DNA of 64,000 bases from Serinus canaria (Eukaryota > Chordata > Aves > Passeriformes > Fringillidae), in the NCBI RefSeq assembly GCF_022539315.1, contig NC_066329.1, positions 3,509,072 to 3,573,071 on the forward strand. The letters run 5' to 3'. This document shows, in pieces, positions 21,801 to 32,747 of this stretch. The notes under the pieces are model-generated. The model was not told where the DNA came from. It searched no databases and worked only from the letters and a program-made list of their open reading frames with translations. Made by a program: the position numbers and the translations under genes. The first letter of the stretch is position 1. Each line of letters begins with the position of its first letter.

Positions 21801-24753
21801 CTATGTATGGCAAAATTACTGTTTTAACTGTTTCACACTGGGCTGTGTGGGCTAGAAAGAAGTTTTCATATTAAATGACTTATCTGCTGAGCTGTTGTTG
21901 TCTTCTAATCACAATGTGGAGTTACAGAACCTGCAGCCTCAGACTGCAACCCCGGACATGCCTGCACTTATGACCCTGCCACAGCCCAGGCTGCAGCCTG
22001 GACTCTTGCAGGTCTAAGTCCTTGCCTGTTTCAAACCTTCACACACATTTTTACACAATGCTGGGCATTCATTTCTTCATGCACAGAAACAAAATTTGCA
22101 TCATTCTGTGCCATGACAGAATTTCCATACATCTTACACCTGGGCCTTTATTCATCCCAAGATTTTGAAATCACTACCAAAAAAGAAAAAAAAACCCTTA
22201 ATGTATCTCATGTAACTAGCTCTTTGTGTATCCTAAATTATAAAAAATTATAGCTCTCCATATTGCCCCTGTATGGAGGGATCTACTACAGCCCAGTCCT
22301 AAAAGTCAGTCCTAAAATCTCCACTAAATTTTCATTCTGTCACAGTTACTTCAAAGAAAGCAAGTGAGAGATAAATACAGAGAGAAAATTGAATAAAAAA
22401 CACTACACTCCAAAAGAAAGATGCTGGTTTGTGTGTGTAAGCACTGGTGCAATGTGAAAAAGTGAAAATTAGAATTGTATCTCTCTCATTTCAGTAAAGG
22501 GCATTATTGAACACCACAGGTAAATTTTGCTGCATTTACAGCTTTCAGAACTGTCTTTTGACACTGGAATGTGAGCAGCAGAGCAGGTAAAATAAAGGTG
22601 CTGTTCAGGTAAGGACTGAGCTCAAAACCAGAGGGGTTTCCATGAGTGGGAGACCTGGCATGAATTTGTTTGTATTTCTGATGCTTTGGGGACATACAGC
22701 TCCACAGACTTAAAATCTTTTCTTGGACACATCTTCACTTCTCTCAGAACTACAGCATAAATCAGAGCCAAGACCACGCATTTCAAAGCTTGGTGCTGGA
22801 ATATGGCTTTTTGTGACCTGGTTGAGCATCAGTCTGCTGACCAAGCTCTTCCTTATTGTCACAAAAAAAATTTTATCTAGACTTCTGATGCACCATTGGC
22901 ACAGGGAGGGTAATATTTGTTTTAAGTTAAACACAGCTGTAAAATTCCTAAACAGCAGACTGTCAGTGAGGATGGAAAAGTGTTGTCCTTTGGAAAGAAC
23001 AGATGTGCTTTGATTTTTATCTGGAGAAGTCAAGACAAACAGAAGTAGACAACACTGTAAACATGTGGGTGGATCACCTGTGTATCACCTCCTTCCATCC
23101 AATTACAAAAAATTTTCAAATTCTTTCCATAATCTCAGTCTGAATGGGCTCCCTGCAAAGCCTCCCAAACACTCATTAAAAAAAAAGGGGAAAAAGAAAA
23201 AAGACAAGAACGAAAGAAAAGATTCAACAATAACAAACTCCAGAAATCATAACTCCGGTTTAATCGGTCATTTCCAGGGCTGGATGGAACTTAGCCACCC
23301 AGGCTACTGGCTTATACCTATAATTGTGCTTCTGGAAGATTGCAGTTACATTAATCTTCCCAGAGATTACATTTTCCAGTAACATCCCTAGATGTCTCTA
23401 AAAGAAAATTTCAAGCTAGTCTCCCTCTGCCTTTTCATTTTTAGAGGGTACCCGTGTTGGGTAATTTCACTACCAAAATCAGCTAAAAGCGACAGCTTTG
23501 TACCAAAAGAGCTTGCAAACACCAAAAGCATCTGTTCCATTCTAACATAGTGACTGGGAAGGCTTCGGAATTGGGTCAGGATTTTTTTTTTGGTCGTCCT
23601 CCCCACTACCTTCTCCTGACAGCTTCTGCCATCAGAAATGATTCATATGCTGATTGTACAGAAACGTACCATAAGGAGATGTAAACAAATACAGCAAAGC
23701 AAGGCGGGGAGCCAGAGAGATGGAATCTAATAAGTAAATAGCTTTTAAAAATCCGCTTCTCTGACTCTCACCCTCAGCAGGCAGAGCCACAACTTCCCCC
23801 GGTGACAGGGAAAGCACCGGCACTTCCCCCGTCAGCACCACCGAGAGCGCCCTCCGCAGCGCCCGGCGGGGCCGGCGGGAGCCGGGGGTTCTGACCCGCG
23901 CCCCGTCCCCGGCGCGGAGCCCTCCTCGGGGCCGACCCCGCAGCGCCCCCGGCCGTGCCGCAGCGCCGGGAGAAGTTCGGCAGGGGCGGCCAGGAAGCAG
24001 TGCATTTACAGCTGCGGGCTGTGCCCGGGGGCGCGGGGGACTCCTGAACGAGGAGCCGAAGGTCCGTGAGCCGCAGGAGGAGGGGGCGCGGAGGGAAAGC
24101 GGGTGGGAAGAGAGGGAGGGGTGGGTGGCGAGGGGCGCTTTGCCCCTTACCTGGCCGAAGACCGAGCTGAGCATGGGATGCAGCTGCTGGATGAGGGGAT
24201 CCGCTTCCACTGACCGATCGCTGCCGCTGGACTTGGTGGAGCACTTGCTGCTGGATTTGGACAGAGGTGAAGCGCCTTCCGAGAGCTTCAGGGACTCTCT
24301 GCTGGACCTCTGCCTGTGACTGAAGAAAAAGTCCTCCTCTGCCTCCTCCCCATCCCTGTCTGAGAGCTGATGCTGGTCCTGGGGGTGACCGTGGCTGGCG
24401 TGCGGCGGGAGGTGGTGATGCTGCCTGGATGTCCGCACCGGTTCCTTGCCGCTGCCTCTCCTTGGACCTCCTTCCGTCGGCTCGGGCTGACTCTCCCCCC
24501 ATCCATGTGACAGCTTCCCCGCGCCCCTCGCTCCGTCCTCCCGGGCGCCTGGGTGGCAGAGGGGCCTGCGGGCACTGGGCTCCCCGGGGAGCTGCTCCGG
24601 GCTCAGCTCCCTCCCCATCTGCCCGCCTTGTCCTTTGCCGTCCCGAACGCGGCTGCCGCGGGGCTGGGGTTGGCCGCCCGCCGCCCGCCGGCTCCCCGCC
24701 GCCTTCAGCAGCGAAGTGCGGGACTCGCTCTTCGCCATGGAGGAGCCGCTCAT
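708..24753 (-). CDS. CABP1: CaBP1 / caldendrin, neuronal EF-hand calcium sensor (spliced, 3' end outside window)
   Basis: The minus-strand exons encode a calmodulin-like sensor of the CaBP family. The family is known to regulate voltage-gated Ca2+ channels and IP3 receptors and to scaffold synapse-to-nucleus signalling. Caldendrin joins 24753-24151, 3471-3441, 2777-2634, 1371-1262 and 855-708. Short CaBP1 joins 11757-11713 to the same core, and long CaBP1 also inserts 7210-7034. All junctions are GT-AG and phases agree. The core has 144 full codons in the window and resembles human CaBP1 closely ([55 protein letters not shown]). EF1, EF3 and EF4 loops look intact; the EF2 loop ([12 protein letters not shown]) lacks the calcium ligands, as is known for this family. 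The terminal codons (human EFVRMMSR) do not occur between 1 and 707, so the gene runs off the left edge. Identification is from remembered family sequence and exon logic, not a search. Confidence 0.95.
1262..1371 (-). CDS. CABP1: CABP1 exon encoding the degenerate EF2 and inter-lobe linker
   Basis: The 110-bp exon starts TGGGTGGC after acceptor CCAAG and ends GAG before donor GTGAGT. The first two bases complete a Leu codon with the T left by the previous exon. It encodes [20 protein letters not shown] and then [16 protein letters not shown]. Gly-Gly sits where EF2 should carry acidic ligands, so this hand should not bind calcium. That is a known family property and not damage in this copy. 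Confidence 0.94.
2634..2777 (-). CDS. CABP1: CABP1 exon encoding EF1
   Basis: The 144-bp exon lies between acceptor CTGCAG and donor GTGAG. It enters in phase 1, completing the second Glu of IEE, and exits in phase 1. It encodes [20 protein letters not shown], then [18 protein letters not shown] and [10 protein letters not shown]. The EF1 loop [12 protein letters not shown] has Asp rather than Glu at position 12, which is usual for CaBPs and points to weaker or magnesium-favouring binding. Confidence 0.95.
3441..3471 (-). CDS. CABP1: CABP1 31-bp microexon at the common isoform junction
   Basis: The tiny exon lies between acceptor TTTTTACAG and donor GTAAAA and encodes [10 protein letters not shown] plus one base of the next Glu. 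Human CaBP1 has the nearly identical DRSLRPEEIE here. It is the first exon shared by all three isoforms: the three upstream exons all end in phase 0 and must join it to keep frame. Skipping it would shift the frame, so it should be constitutive. Confidence 0.9.
3472..7033. other. CABP1 intron between microexon and long-form exon
   Basis: This is ordinary AT-balanced intron sequence. The only distinct structure is a (TCC)n run near 5115-5148. A minus-strand open frame crosses that run and gains a Glu tract from it; I do not regard it as coding. Confidence 0.5.
5115..5148. repeat. (TCC)n microsatellite
   Basis: About ten copies of TCC run almost uninterrupted. On the minus strand this reads as GGA/GAG repeats. 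Likely length-polymorphic. Confidence 0.9.
7034..7210 (-). CDS. CABP1: CABP1 alternative exon specific to the long CaBP1 form
   Basis: The exon is 177 bp, 59 codons, phase 0 at both ends. It reads [18 protein letters not shown], then a Gly/Ser/Tyr stretch, then [20 protein letters not shown] and KGFAENRQP. This corresponds to the insert separating the long from the short human CaBP1 form. The donor keeping frame is CCT followed by GTACGT. A better consensus donor, GTAAGT, sits four bases downstream; using it would place a stop codon at the junction. The acceptor follows GGCTGGGAAG and has only a modest pyrimidine tract. Confidence 0.88.
7211..11712. other. CABP1 intron between long-form exon and MGNC exon
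   Basis: No exon or recognisable transposon found. The right part (about 10880-11560) is a degenerate CA/ACATGCAC-rich stretch listed separately. The remainder looks like unique intron sequence. Confidence 0.5.
10880..11560. repeat. Degenerate CA-rich (ACACA/ACATGCAC) low-complexity field
   Basis: Over about 680 bases the words ACACAC, GACACA, GCACA, ACATGC and ACACGTAC recur at irregular spacing with no clean unit, as in an old decayed minisatellite. Frames on both strands stay open through it because the composition avoids stops; none resembles a protein. Confidence 0.6.
11713..11757 (-). CDS. CABP1: CABP1 first coding exon of the short and long CaBP1 forms (myristoylation signal)
   Basis: The 15 codons read [15 protein letters not shown] and end at donor GTATGT. 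The matching human start is [15 protein letters not shown]. Gly2, followed by Asn-Cys-Val-Lys-Ser, fits an N-myristoylation signal, and Cys4 is a plausible palmitoylation site, which would tether these forms to membranes. It is too short to stand out by length. It joins in phase 0 to either the 7210 exon (long) or the 3471 microexon (short). I see no convincing acceptor just upstream of the ATG, so it is probably a true first exon with its own promoter. Confidence 0.92.
11758..12062 (-). promoter_or_regulatory. CABP1: Putative promoter/5'UTR of the short and long CaBP1 transcripts
   Basis: Directly upstream of the MGNC start, the minus strand has a TTTATAA element about 50 bases before the ATG (plus-strand TTATAAA near 11811). 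Beyond that is a long CT-rich tract, seen on the plus strand as GA-rich sequence at about 11971-12062. The absence of a good acceptor suggests transcription starts here. The start site itself is inferred. Confidence 0.4.
12001..12062. repeat. GA-rich simple sequence
   Basis: Imperfect (GA)n and (GAGG)n sequence, including a pure run of GAGAGAGAGAGAG. It is part of a longer purine-rich tract from about 11970 and lies just upstream of the minus-strand MGNC exon. Confidence 0.8.
18480..18920. promoter_or_regulatory. Orphan intragenic CpG island
   Basis: GC- and CpG-dense sequence (words such as GCGGCGGG, GCGCGAGGGCGCGCC) forms an isolated island about 5 kb inside the caldendrin first intron and 7 kb upstream of the MGNC exon. 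A TATAAG word sits at its right edge (about 18903). Open frames cross it on both strands but none resembles a known protein. It may be an alternative CABP1 promoter or regulatory island. Confidence 0.6.
20160..21440. repeat. Degenerate tandem-like repeat field with TATCACA...CTGCACTG motifs
   Basis: Related words recur throughout: TCACACTGCACTGAGC, TCACACTGCACTGTCACC, TTATCACACCCGTGCACTGCC, TTATCACACCACTGCATTGTC, AACATCACTGCACC. Spacing is irregular, often about 35-100 bases. It looks like an old minisatellite. A 216-codon plus-strand open frame (20585-21235) is a by-product of the repeat. Confidence 0.6.
24151..24753 (-). CDS. CABP1: CABP1 first exon of the caldendrin isoform
   Basis: The exon is 201 codons long and ends at donor CAG/GTAAGG in phase 0. 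It opens with [20 protein letters not shown], matching the internal human start MSSHIAKSESKTSLLKAA. It ends [17 protein letters not shown], matching human DPFLHRLRPMLSSAFGQ. Between these lies a low-complexity segment rich in Pro, Arg, Gly, His and Ser, with an acidic run ([11 protein letters not shown]) and a Ser/Lys cluster. It has no catalytic or EF-hand motif and should be a disordered scaffold extension. The frame stays open for some codons 5' of this ATG, but no earlier in-frame ATG precedes the upstream stop. Human caldendrin has a longer N-terminus, so the exact start is less sure than the rest. Confidence 0.88.
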
Positions 24754-25440
24754 CGCGGGGCCGCTAGAGCCGCATCCCCGGCCGGGCGGAGCGCTGCCGC
24801 TGCGGGCAGGGCTGCGGCGCGCCGCTCACGGCATGTCCTGCGGAGACCCGCTTAAATCCCGCACCGCGGCCCATGTGACAGCGCAGACAAAGGCCGCGGC
24901 AGGGGAGCACCGGCGGGGGCTGGCGGGCACCGTCTCCCCCTCCGGGGCTCTGCCCCCCCACCCCCCCCCACCCTCCGCGCCGCCGCCTCTCCAGGTGAGC
25001 CGGGGCCTCCCCCCGCCGGGGGCCGGCTCGGGCCGGGGCGCGCCGCAGGCGAAGCGGCGCCGCCGAGGGGTGCGGGCGGCGGCGGGCGGCGCTCCCGCAG
25101 CGCGGCGGGCGTGCAGGGCCCGGCAGCCCCGGGCACGGCGGTGGGGGCCGCCGGGCCGCAGGCCCCCGGCGCGGCGGCGGGCGGGAGTATCGCCCCCGGC
25201 GGCACGGACGGCGAGGTTGGCGGCGTCCCGGGGGCGACGGTGGGGGAGGCCTGACTCCCGAGGCTCCCGAGGCTCCCAGGGAAGGAGCTCAGTGCCTCCG
25301 AGGGCAGAGCCGGGAAGGTGAGCACCCCTGCCCCGCGGGGGGGACCCACCGGCCCGCACGCGTGCCCCTCGGACAGTTCCTTCGCACCACAGCCAGGACC
25401 CAGCACGGTTTGGGGGTCGTGGCCCACCTGAGTGCACCAC
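24754..25440 (-). promoter_or_regulatory. CABP1: CpG island promoter of the caldendrin transcript
   Basis: The sequence is extremely GC- and CpG-rich without interruption, continuing the GC-rich first exon to its left. It then falls abruptly to ordinary AT-rich sequence near 25500. There is no obvious TATA box, as expected for a dispersed CpG-island promoter. Long open frames cross it on both strands only because stop codons are rare in such composition. Confidence 0.6.
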
Positions 25441-28400
25441 CTGTGTGCTCAGCCTACCGACACAGGGGCGCGGTGGACACTGCCCCATAGGTCGGCACCT
25501 ATAGGTCTGATCATTATAGCAGAGAGGATTCAAAGTCTTGATCCAGATTTCACAAGTTCAGGAGAGGAGGCTGGACTGCTGTGTCCCTGACACAGCTCAC
25601 AGGAGAAGTTTTAATGCAGCTTTTGAAATGGACATAAAAGCTTTGCTAAGGGACATAATGCAAGGATATAAAAATGAAGGAGTTTGTACCTAAAAAGCTG
25701 ATTACTTAACATCTTTGTAATCAAACACAGGTAATTAAGTGGCAACAGGTGGTTCAATAACGATGTTCTGTTTAAAAACAGAAAGAGATAATGGCATCAA
25801 ATCAGACATGTTTCCAATGGGGAAAGGTCCCAGTTGCTTCTTGCTCATACTCAGACAGTGATTGTGCCTCACTGCCAGACTTGGATACCTCAGCAGTTTA
25901 TCTACCCAGAAAGATGAAGGTGTGATTATCGCATAATAAGCTTACTCATGCTCACTCTGCTCTTGCTGGCACATGCATGGCAGTTATTATGTGATGACAG
26001 TCTCCTCTGCAACAATACCAATGCAACTTCTCTGCAGCTTGGGGTCCCATTGCAGTCTGTGCTGCTGTGCCCCCACCACTACAGATACATGTGCTGGTCA
26101 GGGCAAAGCTGCCATGGAAAAAGGAAGATGCTGCAGCGCTGGCTCAGCGTTGCTTCATCTCCTCAGCTGTGCTATCAGCACCAGATGCGCAGCAGCCATG
26201 TGCAATTCCTGCCCAAGGTGCCCTCCATCCAACCCATGGATGGCAGAGAGCAGAAGAGGCTGGCCCCTCTGCCCCTTTCCTGCTTAGGACGATTGGCAGC
26301 AGCTGTTGTGGTTGCTAAATGGGCTGTTGATGGGGTTCATGGCAGGGACGTTTGTCAAGTACCAACTTTCCACTCAAACCTGCAGCGTCATTTCAGCTCC
26401 TAATTATAGCCAAGGTAACTTTTGGGGTTTTGTTGTGGGCTGGTTTTTATTTCAGAACAGGCTGCTCCTGTTTGTTGTCAGCAGTGCAGAATCACTACTC
26501 ATGGCTGGCTGAATATGACTCCTGGCTTTCCCTACTGCACCTGCATTGCTGGAGCCATGGCTGCTACAGGGGTCCTTCTGCCAGGAATCTCAGAGGTAGC
26601 AGGAGGCTGAAAGGAGTATGTCTCAATAGCTCCATGTCTTGGGGAGTTAATTTCACCAGGATGTAACATTGCTTCTAGAGAAGCTGCTGTTTTTGCAGTT
26701 ACAGCTGGTGCTGATGAGGCATTGTTGAGAGGAAGTCCCACAGATAAGATTCCTCGCTAGTTTGACTAACACTGCCCTCACCCTCCTTGGGGTCTTTTCA
26801 GCTACTCCTGAGGACTGCAGTGCCATTTCTGTCTACAGGTGGGTTGTAGCTCCTTGCCTCAATCTGAGCACTGCAGAATTTGGAGCATATGTCTCATTAG
26901 TGAGAAGGGACTCACTAGTGCAGGTGTGATTCATCACTTTGGAGATCACGTCAGGGATCAGGGCATGAAACGGCTTGACTAACAGAGGCAGTAACAATGC
27001 AGACAGGGGCCATGTTACAGAATCGAGTAACAAAACAGCAGCAGCAGCTGAAAAAACTGTAATGGGACAGAGTATGAGCACAAAGCAGAAACCTGGCTGT
27101 CCACAACACCTGTATCTGGGTTTCAGCTGGGAACAAACCATAGCTGTTGAGAGAATCTGGAGTACATCCTCCCACAAATTCCTTTTGGAGGTTCTTCATG
27201 TATCTCTTTTTCTAGACAAATTAATCTTGGGATCCCAGTGGCTGCATAGCATCCACTGCATACTAAAGAGCTAGTTATTCTGGAGCCAAATGCCAGGGAA
27301 CAACAGTGCCCCGCTGCAGAGAGAAGCACATTAATTCCAGCACAGCTGAACAGCGAGATGTGCAGGCACATCTCTCCAGAGAGAGCGTGGCTCCTCTTCC
27401 ATCTGGCAGCACAAAAGAGGACAGGCCTGAATCCTCAAGACATGAAGATTATATTATGTAACATGCACGCTCACTGCTTCCTGAGACAGAGCTAAGTTAA
27501 ACTATCCGTGTGATTCAGTCCAAGGCCAAGCCAGAGAGGAGCTGTGCTTCTCTCCTGAACCTGGGGGATTCTGGAGCAAGTGAGTAGCCTGAGGCTGGTG
27601 GGGGAAGGTAGATCCAATTCCAGCGTGCAGTGACAAACAGCACTGCCTGCAAGTGTAAAATCGTGGCTTTCTGTAAGAGTGCTTATCAAAAAGCAAGCCT
27701 GTAAGCAAATGCATGAGCATTTTTGGGGAAAGGGTTTGGTCAATTCTTTTTGGCTTCACTTGTGCATAGAGAAAATTTTTGACAAAAATGGGAATACTGT
27801 TAAAACAAACAAGGGCTGCATTGCCTGCCCTGAATTCCATTTCAGCTAAAGGCCTAGAAAAGGAGTTTAAGAGTAAAATATGTGAGCACTGCCCATTAAA
27901 AAAAAGTCTCCAGCAAGCTGTTGATGGGAAGGCACAAAATGTCTGTGATGTTTTGTTTTAGTCTTTATTATTTCTCTCACCTGCATTTTCAAGAATATAA
28001 TCATCTAGGGTAAGTATGATGTCATACAAGCAATTTGCAAACTAAATTTGCAAACTAAAATCTAAGCTGGCCTGGGCTGAGAATTGGGATACTAATCAGG
28101 AATCTGTCCTGTAACAAAAGATGAGCTGCCTAGCTCCCATTTACGGCCTTTCCCTTTCCCCTCCATTGCTTTCAGAGGATTTTAGAAACACATCATGTTT
28201 CAATAGTCATATAGATGCCAAGTGTTGGTCTTCAGGCATATTGTATTTAGACAGGCATGTGTCTCCTCCAGAGGAAGCAAAAGCACTGACAGCTGGAGAT
28301 TCTGTTTGCTTGAAGACTGGGTTTTGCTCTTCAAGTTTTTCTCCACAGGAGAGAAATAATCCTGACAGTATTACAAAGGCATTATTGTTCCAGCTGTAAT

Positions 28401-29874
28401 CCCTGTGCTCAAATCCATCCTTCAGGTTACTTGCATCCTGATTGCAAAGAGAGAACTTCCCTTTATATTTGTCAGGACAGTGGCAGATAGATTGGATGTC
28501 ACTGTTTTCTATGGTCAAATAGCATAGAAGGTGGAAAGGCTGCAGTGTGAACCTGTAATAAGCCTACAGGAATGGGATAGGAGGATGAAGGGCAATGGAA
28601 CAAAAATAACAGTCCACAAGAGAAATGGATGAATGACAGGAAAAACACAATTGTAGAAAAGCCAGATGACAGAGAGATAAGGGGCAGAAGAAGTGTGTAG
28701 GGACAAAGGTGAAGCTCCCAATACATTATAATGTAAATATACAGGACTGGCCAGAGGGCCAGGCTGTGCCCACAAAGCTTGCAGTGGGAAAAACAGGTAA
28801 GTGCAATCACGAGTGTGGAAGAGGGGAATTGTTTCCAAAGAGAAGCAACAAACCTTTTCACTGTGATTCTTTGTGAGGGCACAGGTCTGGGCTTGCCTCT
28901 ACAGCTTCATGTTGCTGGCACATGAGAGGCCAGTCAGAGAAGGAGACCACATTTCACACAGAGATGATGCCCCAACTCTTTCTTGGCTTGTAAAAACAAA
29001 TAACATGAGAAAAGATGTAACAGAAATTCTGCTTTTCAATGGAACAGATACAGCTGGGCTCCCTGAGCTACCATGCGTGGCCTAACTCTAGCCAGACTCC
29101 TATGAAGGGATCTAACCTTCCCTACTCCAGGAATGTAACAAAAGTAAATAATTTTCCTGGAATTACTCCTCACCCTACCTCCTTCCTACACACCCTTTTT
29201 GAGTCTCAGTCTCAGTTCATACAGCTAGGAATGCAATTAATTAAGCTGATATAGCTGCCTCAGCTTTGCAGTTGTAGAGCCCACGGCTGGCAAATGTCAC
29301 CTCTTTCATATCAGACATCTCTGTTGCCAAACTACAGTCAACTTCACAGTCACATCTCTGTAGAAAGCACTGCTGTGCAAGTGGAGGTGAACTACAAGGC
29401 AGCAGGAAGCACATTAGAGGTTTGAGTAGAGGTTCTAGGAAAAAACCCCCAAACCTCTGAAAATCACTGAAGCAAAACTGATGTGGTTTTAACAGTGGCA
29501 GGGGTCTGTCTCTCCATTTGACATGACGTGGAGGCATAAAACAATAATATGACAAATGGTAAATAACAAAGGGATGCTCAATTGGTCAGCTCGTCTTCAG
29601 TTTACAGTGAGAGCAACACTTAAATTAGGAGGGAGAAAATTAAATCACTTCATAATATTCCACTTGTCAGAAGACCTGAGCAAAGCTCTTTAGTAAGAGC
29701 AAAGCTTTTCACAAGCTCATGCAGGTGTTTTACAAGCACAATAAACTACATGTGATGGAGTCATCTCTTTCTGAAATGTGATCTGGACTTCAGGTTTATG
29801 GCTGCTTTTCAGAGAGACAGGTGGACTCTTCAGGTGCATTTAAAAGGATTCCTGATTATCAAGTAAAAAGACTG

Positions 29875-29970
29875 CCTTTTTTTTTTTTCTTCTTTTTTTT
29901 TCTTTTTTTTCAACTGGGAACATTTAATCTTTGCCAGTTAAAAAAAAAAAAAAAAAGAAAAGAAAAAAGG
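29875..29970. repeat. Inverted repeat: T-tract/AACTGG ... CCAGTT/A-tract
   Basis: The left arm (29875-29917) is CC, then an almost pure T tract, then CAACTGG. The right arm (29934-29970) is CCAGTT, then an almost pure A tract, then GG. The arms are reverse complements apart from scattered C/G interruptions and one extra C. The loop of about 16 bases is AT-rich. The pairing extends beyond the homopolymers into AACTGG/CCAGTT and the terminal CC/GG. Confidence 0.8.
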
Positions 29971-32747
29971 TTATTTATCAACTGCCTAAAGAATTAGTTC
30001 AGGGAATGGAAAGAGAGCAGCACTGAAGGCCAGATACTTGCAATTTGGGTTGGAAGTAGTTTAGGGACAAAGCTGAATAAACTGCTATCATTGTCTAGCA
30101 GCCAGATCTCAGGCCAGTCTCCTGGCAAAGAAGACCTCTTGTATTTATTTTGGGAGAGATATTTTCCAGTGGGAAGAGTATTAAGGTGCATCAAGATTAA
30201 CATACATCAGTCCTCATATTTTATTCTGTCACTTTTAATGCACCTGGGAAATCAGAATAAAAGTAGGCCCTGCTTTCATCCTTTGACTCTTTCAAGACCA
30301 ACCACTAAAATATGAGCTGAACAACTAAATGTGTCATGGAACAACTCCATTATACGATGTAAACTCAGTTATACAACAAACAGGCAAGAGTATGAAATAA
30401 CTATAGTGAGTTCAAATTCATTTGGGATCAACTGGAACGAATCACTCATTATCTCCAGGGCAGCTGTTCTCTCTCCACAGAGCTGCTCTCTCTCAAATTT
30501 TTTATTTAATGAACATTAATACTGGTACATAACCAGTACAGCTATAAGTAGAATATAGCTCCAGGGAGAGACAGGGTTTGGCACATCTGGTTTATAACCA
30601 GAAAGAAAAGCTGTTACAAAGGAAGCAGAGTTACAAAACGTGGTCAGGTTTGTTAGCAGCCAGTGGTGCCTTTTGGATGACAAACAGCCCTAGGATGCCA
30701 GTGAGGAAGGACACCTTCTTTGAGCATCAGCTCCTCTGCACACATGCCCACCTCCCTGCTGAGCCAGCAGGCTCATGGAGGTAGAGGGACAAGATGCTGC
30801 TACCAGTGTCACTGGCACAGGAAACTAGAGAAAGGCACTGAGAATTCCTTATCCTTAAGGATCTAATTTTTTTTCAATAATTAAATAGAAGACTTGATGT
30901 TCTGAACAAAATTACAGCTTAGGTAGTATCACCCTGCCTAAATTACCTTTCAATTTCAGATAAAGTATTTTGTCAAGTGTACAAATAAGTTTGTTGCAAA
31001 ATGCTTTGTATTCCTCATTTCAGAGGGCTGCTGTGTTTTGGTTGTGGATTTAACAACATCTCATTAGTATGATTATCAAGTTATATTGAATAATGTAGGT
31101 TTTTAGTAATTTCCAACATTTCCTTTAAACATCTAGAGAAGCATTTCTAAAACTCTTGATAATTATTAAAGGATCAAATTAACTCATACATAATAAGTAG
31201 TTTTATCTGTGCAGTGGCAAAAATCAGGTTTGCAGTTTTCTGGCAGTCAACATACACCAGTGTGTAAGCAGGGAACTGCTCTCACAAGATGAGTTCATGA
31301 CCACCCTTACTGCCCATAATTTTGCTCGAAGCACAAATGATAAATTCTGGTACTTCCCCCCAGTGAAGAGCTCCTACAGGGATTTCAGCTTTACTGCACT
31401 ATGGCTTAGTTCCTTTCTATGTGAAAAACAGGAAGTAACATCTGCTTTCTAAAGGGGTCCTCAGGCTGTTGGATTTAAGATTCTCTGTTCAGATTCAAAG
31501 GAGAAAGCGTTGCAGGCTTCTAAAAGTCTTTCAACACAGCATGTAGAGAAACTGGAGGAAACAGAAATCTGCCTCTGGGTATGACTTCTAAATGCAAACT
31601 GTGGACATGTGCTGTTATGTCCTTTGTCTTTTTAGACGGATTTTAAGGAGATGTTAATATTTGCCATCTGAAGCCCAAGTTTACATCTCTTATCTGCTCA
31701 TTAATAACATCAAACTGTTTTAAAACATTCATTTACTGGAAGGGCTCTCACTTTTGGCTATCTTTACACTTTGGGCTTTGTTCAATCTGAACAATAAATG
31801 TCTGAGCTGAATCAATCCTCTGAAAACCATCTCCTTAAGTAAACATGAAGGTTCATATTGTAAATATGCCAGTTTTAGTGTGAAGGCTCACTCCTAGTCT
31901 TTACTAAAATATTTAAACATTGGGAAGAGCTGGCAATTTCCTAAAATAGCTGAATCACTGTAAGAGGAAAATGAATGATCATTTACAATGAATGAAATAT
32001 TAAAAACTGTAATTCAAAAAAGTATTATTGGTTAGCAAAAAGGTCTCTCTTTTATTACTTTTCAGTGACTTTCTGGGATATCCACTGTCAGGAAGGAAGC
32101 ATTTCCCAGTTTCCAGGTGTTCATGCCTGTTTACCCAGCTGAGGAACACCTAAGGCATAGTAGGATCTTATAATCACTGGCACTTTATGAAATGTCTTAA
32201 TTACCTCAATTTCCTATAGCGTCTTTCACTTTTCAGATGATTTAGAGCTGCAAACAAGGCTCCCAGAAGACTTTTTAAAGACTATGCTCACGACACCTCT
32301 TAAATATGTACATGACAGCAAGTCATACTCTTTCTAATAATATCAAATATTTAAAAATATACGTTTTCAGAGCTTAGACAGTTGAAATGTACTGTTAATG
32401 GGTTTGTGCATTAAAGGCATGAGGGCTAATGACAGACGAGGCAGATCAAACAGAGGTTTTTCCTGACACTCCAGCTCTGAGGAACTCAAATGTGGATAAG
32501 ACTGTTATGTAAGACAGGCTTTTGGATATCACTGAAGTGCTTTACAATTAAGACTGAATATTAATAAAAGATTTAAACTGAAAACCTCCAGCTATTAGAA
32601 GGATTAGGTCTTTGCAGTGGGCTAGGGGAATACGTACAATGTCAAAGCCATTTTCTTGGTTGTGATCAAAGGCAGAAAAGGCTGTGGCAGAAACAACATC
32701 TTAGAAGAAGGGGACTAGAGCTGCAGCATCACATAACAATACTGATG

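Larger units (their letters stand above)
11758..24150. other. Large CABP1 intron between caldendrin and MGNC first exons
   Basis: This stretch of about 12.4 kb is spliced out of caldendrin transcripts. It contains a CCAAT/TATA pair on the plus strand (12374-12413), an orphan CpG island (about 18480-18920), a degenerate repeat field (about 20160-21440) and an A-rich tract near 23178-23222. No other protein-coding exon was recognised. Confidence 0.55.

Noticed and set aside
24429..25533. Several long overlapping open frames on both strands in the GC-rich block upstream of caldendrin
   Set aside because: Extreme GC content suppresses stop codons in all frames. The translations are low-complexity Pro/Arg/Ala/Gly with no family resemblance. 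Only the frame ending FGQ at the 24151 donor has homology.
25948..26403. A 151-codon plus-strand frame in the desert with Cys/His-rich content
   Set aside because: No zinc-finger spacing, no splice context and no family resemblance; chance open frame.
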